A program made the position numbers and the translations under genes. A stretch of DNA of 64,000 bases. Source: Henriciella sp. (GTDB lineage: Bacteria > Pseudomonadota > Alphaproteobacteria > Caulobacterales > Hyphomonadaceae). Below the pieces are notes generated by a model. The model worked only from the letters and a program-made list of their open reading frames with translations. It ran no database searches and was not told where the DNA came from. Of the stretch, positions 61,516-64,000 are shown in pieces; the first letter of the stretch is position 1, and each line of letters starts with the position of its first letter. Location: contig JAJFFK010000034.1 of assembly GCA_021776655.1 (NCBI GenBank), positions 1 through 64,000 of the forward strand, written 5' to 3'.

Positions 61516-62659
61516 GAATATATCCTACCCCTGGATCGACCGCGATGCCGCTACTGGGCGGCTCGGCGTCAAACCCGCGACCCTGTATGCTTATGTCAGC
61601 CGCGACCTGATCCGGTCTGTGGCAGACCCTGACGATCCCCGTCGCAGCCTGTATTCTAAGCTTGATATTGATCGCTTCATTGACCGGCGAAACCGCCCCA
61701 GAGGTCGCGCAGAAATTGCCGCCGGGGCGATCTCCTGGGGCGAGCCGGTTCTGGAAAGCGGTATTTCGACGGTGCGCGATGGCCGCCTCATCTTCCGCGA
61801 TCAGGACGCTTGCACCCTAGCGGAAACCTGTTCGCTGGAGGATATCGCCGCACATCACTGGCGCGCAGAAACCCTGCCATCCACAAAGCTGTCAGACTTG
61901 ATTGACGCGGATACACCTCGCGCCAGGGCGTTTCTATACTTGTCCAAGATTGCCGGGGCCGCCCCGCCCAGCCTTGGCCGGGCCCGCGCAGCTCTTGTCC
62001 CCGAAGCAGCGATCCTGCTGTCCGGGTTCGCCAATGCTTTGCTCGGTCAACGTCTTGATGGACCCATCCATACCCGGATTGGCCGGGCCTGGTCATTGTC
62101 CGATCGACACACAGACCTGATCCGGCGGGCGCTGGTCCTGATCAGTGATCATGAATTGAACGCCTCGACCTTTGCGGTGCGCGTGGCGACCTCAACCGGC
62201 GCTTCGCTGGCGGCGTCCAGTCTGGCTGGCCTGGCCGCTTTGTCGGGTCCGTTACATGGCAATGCGACGCTTGAGGCCGCCGAATTCCTGCACGCTGCGA
62301 TTGCGGCTCCCACCTCCGAAGCCGTCATCGAGGACACGCTTTCGAAGGGGCGACTTGTGCCCGGGATTGGCCATCCATTGTATCTTGATGGGGATACACG
62401 CGGCCGCGCCTTGCTGGCAGCGCTCAAGCCACAGGCAAAAGTGATGGCTGTGCTTGCGGCCTGTGAGCGGATGATTGGCAAGCGCCCAAATGTGGATCTT
62501 GCCCTGGCAGCCTTGAGCCTTGAGCTTGGCTTGGCGCGCCATGTCAGTTTCTCAATCTTTGCGATCGGACGGATGTCAGGTTGGCTCGCACATGCAATGG
62601 AACAGGCAGAAAGCGGGCAACTGATCCGCCCACGCGCGGTTTTCCGCACACCTGAGTGA
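61514..62659 (+). CDS. Citrate synthase with N-terminal DNA-binding domain
   Basis: A 381-residue fusion. Residues 1-65 read WIDRDAATGRLGVKPATLYAYVSRDLIRSV..., an excisionase/MerR-type helix-turn-helix, followed by the citrate synthase fold. Its catalytic set is complete: H213 in DHELNASTF, H287 in GIGHPLY and D328 in NVDLAL, so an active enzyme is possible. The combination suggests an enzyme that senses its substrates and regulates the divergent gene pair. No Shine-Dalgarno precedes the ATG and the operator-like repeat overlaps it, so a leaderless message is possible. A much longer in-frame start at 61034 is rejected because it would overlap the other synthase. Confidence 0.85.
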   Translation: MNISYPWIDRDAATGRLGVKPATLYAYVSRDLIRSVADPDDPRRSLYSKLDIDRFIDRRNRPRGRAEIAAGAISWGEPVLESGISTVRDGRLIFRDQDACTLAETCSLEDIAAHHWRAETLPSTKLSDLIDADTPRARAFLYLSKIAGAAPPSLGRARAALVPEAAILLSGFANALLGQRLDGPIHTRIGRAWSLSDRHTDLIRRALVLISDHELNASTFAVRVATSTGASLAASSLAGLAALSGPLHGNATLEAAEFLHAAIAAPTSEAVIEDTLSKGRLVPGIGHPLYLDGDTRGRALLAALKPQAKVMAVLAACERMIGKRPNVDLALAALSLELGLARHVSFSIFAIGRMSGWLAHAMEQAESGQLIRPRAVFRTPE

Positions 62660-62682
62660 CCTCAGACCTCATCGCGCCCGGT

Positions 62683-63094
62683 TCACTTGCGCCCTGCCCG
62701 GATCAGCGGCGCGCGGAGCTTTTCGTAGAGGGCGAAAAGGTGCTCGACGCGCTCACGCTCGCTGTCGAAGGGGCGCTTGCGGTAGAGCTTGTCGACAGCG
62801 CGGTCATTGGCGCGGTGGGCCCCCCGCAGGTCTGGCGGCATCGCGTCCGGGTCATAGAGATCAGCCAGCGTCGCGCCGGGATGATTGGCGCGCGCGTCAA
62901 GGATGGCTTGCCCGGTTTTGGTCAGCATGGCTTTGGCTCTGGCAGTGAGGTCAGGCCACGGGAAGGTGTTATAGACCATGCCGATCGAATAGCGGTAATC
63001 ACTCTTCAGCCGTCCGCCAACTTGCCGCAGCCAAGCCATGTGTATGGCGCTTTGCAGGATGCGAAGTCGCTCATGCTTGCATTGGTCAGGATTT
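62683..63094 (-). pseudogene. MmeI-type DNA methyltransferase, C-terminal remnant
   Basis: An open frame covering at least 132 residues. It has KHERLRILQSAIHMAWLRQVGGRLKSDYRYSIGMVYNTFPWPDL, LADLYDPDAMPPDL, AHRANDRAVDKLY and VEHLFALYEKL, which match the C-terminal domain of MmeI-family (type IIL) restriction-modification enzymes. Everything upstream (the methyltransferase, target recognition and nuclease parts) is absent: the homology stops exactly at the edge of the rpmB-like repeat (63095). A translated frame of 118 residues starting at M (63039) is possible, but it would have no catalytic domain. Confidence 0.7.
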
Positions 63095-63203
63095 TGACAA
63101 GATTGCCGGTCAACGGGCCGGAACCAGTAAGTTCACAAACGAGGGACATGGGTCACTCGCTTTACATCAAGGGGTTAATCCGAAGCGCGGCTATTACGAC
63201 CCA
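63095..63203 (-). repeat. Direct repeat: rpmB 5' end and leader (right copy, decayed)
   Basis: 109 bases matching 57249-57357 with 6 differences. The frame still opens MSLVCELTGSGPLTGNLV, so each of the four coding differences changes an amino acid that the true rpmB keeps, and it runs out after 47 codons. This is the decayed copy of the pair. 63204-63420 holds an imperfect inverted repeat (CTGAGGC/GCCTCAG at 63228-63249) and an AT-rich leader. Confidence 0.85.
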
Positions 63204-63420
63204 GACCGGACCTAGGCAACGCCCGATCTGAGGCGCATCAATGCCTCAGCCGGAATAGCAAGCCCAACCCGCAAATATTGAGAATGAAAAATATAGATAA
63301 TGCAGGCCTACTTACCATCTATAACCTACATCGCTTGCTGCTTAGATAGCTTGACAACTGCCTCTCGAATAGGCTCCGAATCAGTTAGTACATACTATGA
63401 TTAACGTCGAGGGGACGTCT

Positions 63421-64000
63421 ATGAAACTCATATACCGAATGAGCCTGACCATCATTTTTGTGATATCCATTGGCTTTGCGAGCATTTCGTTAAGCGCGAC
63501 CGCGCAGGCAGAAAAACCGAGCATGGAAGACTTTTTTGCTCAACCTGATTTTTTCCGCCCTGATATTTCTCCTAATGGCCGTTATTTAGCCTACGTAAAG
63601 CGTGATGGTGATGAACAGTATGTCGTCACGATTGATCTTGAGGCGCCCAATGGAGACATAATGAGCATACCCGTCGGCAAGATCACGGTGGATAGTCTGG
63701 ATTGGCTAACTGACACACGTCTTTTGGTAAGCGTAACAGGCTTTTATGGCCGTCGGTCTAATAGACCTGTTTCTGATTCAAAAGTCCGCGAAATGCGCGA
63801 AGAGGGCAAGATTCTTTGGCGTACAATCAAATCTCAAAGCCAGTCTATCGTCATGAAACGAGATGGAAGTAGCGCTGTTATATTGTTTGACGGTAGCCCA
63901 CTTCGCTCCCAGCGCAGATTTTCGGCACAACTAGCCTACGGTCTGCCAGATGATTCTGATCATGTAATCATGCAGGCCCCGGATGAGGGTAAGATTCACC
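63421..64000 (+). CDS. S9 family prolyl oligopeptidase-like protein (start only)
   Basis: The first 193 residues of an exported peptidase running off the window. A signal peptide (MKLIYRMSLTIIFVISIGFASISLSATAQA) is followed by EKPSMEDFFAQPDFFRPDISPNGRYLAYVKRDGDEQYVVTIDLE, the first blade of an S9 beta-propeller. The catalytic domain lies outside the window. The region is more AT-rich than its neighbours, though a signal peptide explains part of that. GAGGGGAC lies 6 bases before the ATG. Confidence 0.8.
   Translation, partial: MKLIYRMSLTIIFVISIGFASISLSATAQAEKPSMEDFFAQPDFFRPDISPNGRYLAYVKRDGDEQYVVTIDLEAPNGDIMSIPVGKITVDSLDWLTDTRLLVSVTGFYGRRSNRPVSDSKVREMREEGKILWRTIKSQSQSIVMKRDGSSAVILFDGSPLRSQRRFSAQLAYGLPDDSDHVIMQAPDEGKIH

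Noticed and set aside
57249-63203. The two rpmB repeats as an assembly duplication
   Set aside because: Six substitutions, four of them changing amino acids in the right copy only, are not expected from a duplicated read or contig end.

Overview
The window looks like chromosome of an alphaproteobacterium, probably from the Caulobacterales / Maricaulales / Parvularculales side. The best evidence is a circularly permuted (two-piece) tmRNA gene at about 15680-15997, the alphaproteobacterial SspB adaptor next to it, the CtrA-degradation factor RcdA, the cell-cycle regulator TrcR (DUF1013), a class I lysyl-tRNA synthetase, and many exported S9 peptidases, amidases and esterases. No rRNA, tRNA, CRISPR array, transposase or integrase was found. 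The order of housekeeping genes looks chromosomal.

Layout. 1-9.1 kb: Nudix hydrolase, MscS channel, TerB-DnaJ protein, voltage-gated cation channel, a truncated VOC gene, Ca2+/Na+ antiporter, queF, a TIR protein with membrane helices, a DUF2270 protein and rpmE. 9.1-17.9 kb: beta-helix exported protein, PPK2, rpsD, an XRE/membrane-protein pair, LysRS, two lipoproteins, split tmRNA, sspB and two thioesterases, one with an in-frame stop. 17.9-31.2 kb: MAPEG/HxlR divergent pair, TAXI binding protein, ftsH, BolA, fatty acid hydroxylase, truB, rpsO, pnp and folE. 31.5-45.2 kb: ABC exporter, amidase, DsbA-like isomerase, ettA, metallo-beta-lactamase fold protein, DPP-IV, DUF1330 pair, GST, carboxylesterase and msrC. 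45.3-51.5 kb: a six-gene MoxR/DUF58 operon. 51.6-54.4 kb: rcdA, DUF1192, quinone oxidoreductase, a small cysteine protein and trcR. 54.4-55.1 kb: an array of palindromic repeats. 55.1-64 kb: amidohydrolase, rpmB, a TIR-STAND ATPase, two divergent citrate synthases, a MmeI-type methyltransferase remnant and the start of an S9 peptidase.

Functional threads. (1) Regulated proteolysis: the tmRNA supplies the degradation tag, SspB delivers tagged proteins to ClpXP, and RcdA and FtsH are in the same window. (2) Immunity-like genes: a TIR-nSTAND ATPase with a single membrane helix and an unrecognised C-terminal domain, plus a separate TIR protein with four membrane helices. (3) The TIR-STAND gene, the citrate synthase pair and the methyltransferase remnant lie between two 109-bp direct repeats (103/109 identical) made from the promoter and first codons of rpmB. 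This looks like the footprint of an inserted island and is the strongest candidate for something undescribed.

The window also holds several families of intergenic palindromes. One three-hairpin family occurs three times, each time between convergent genes, and its stems show compensatory changes.
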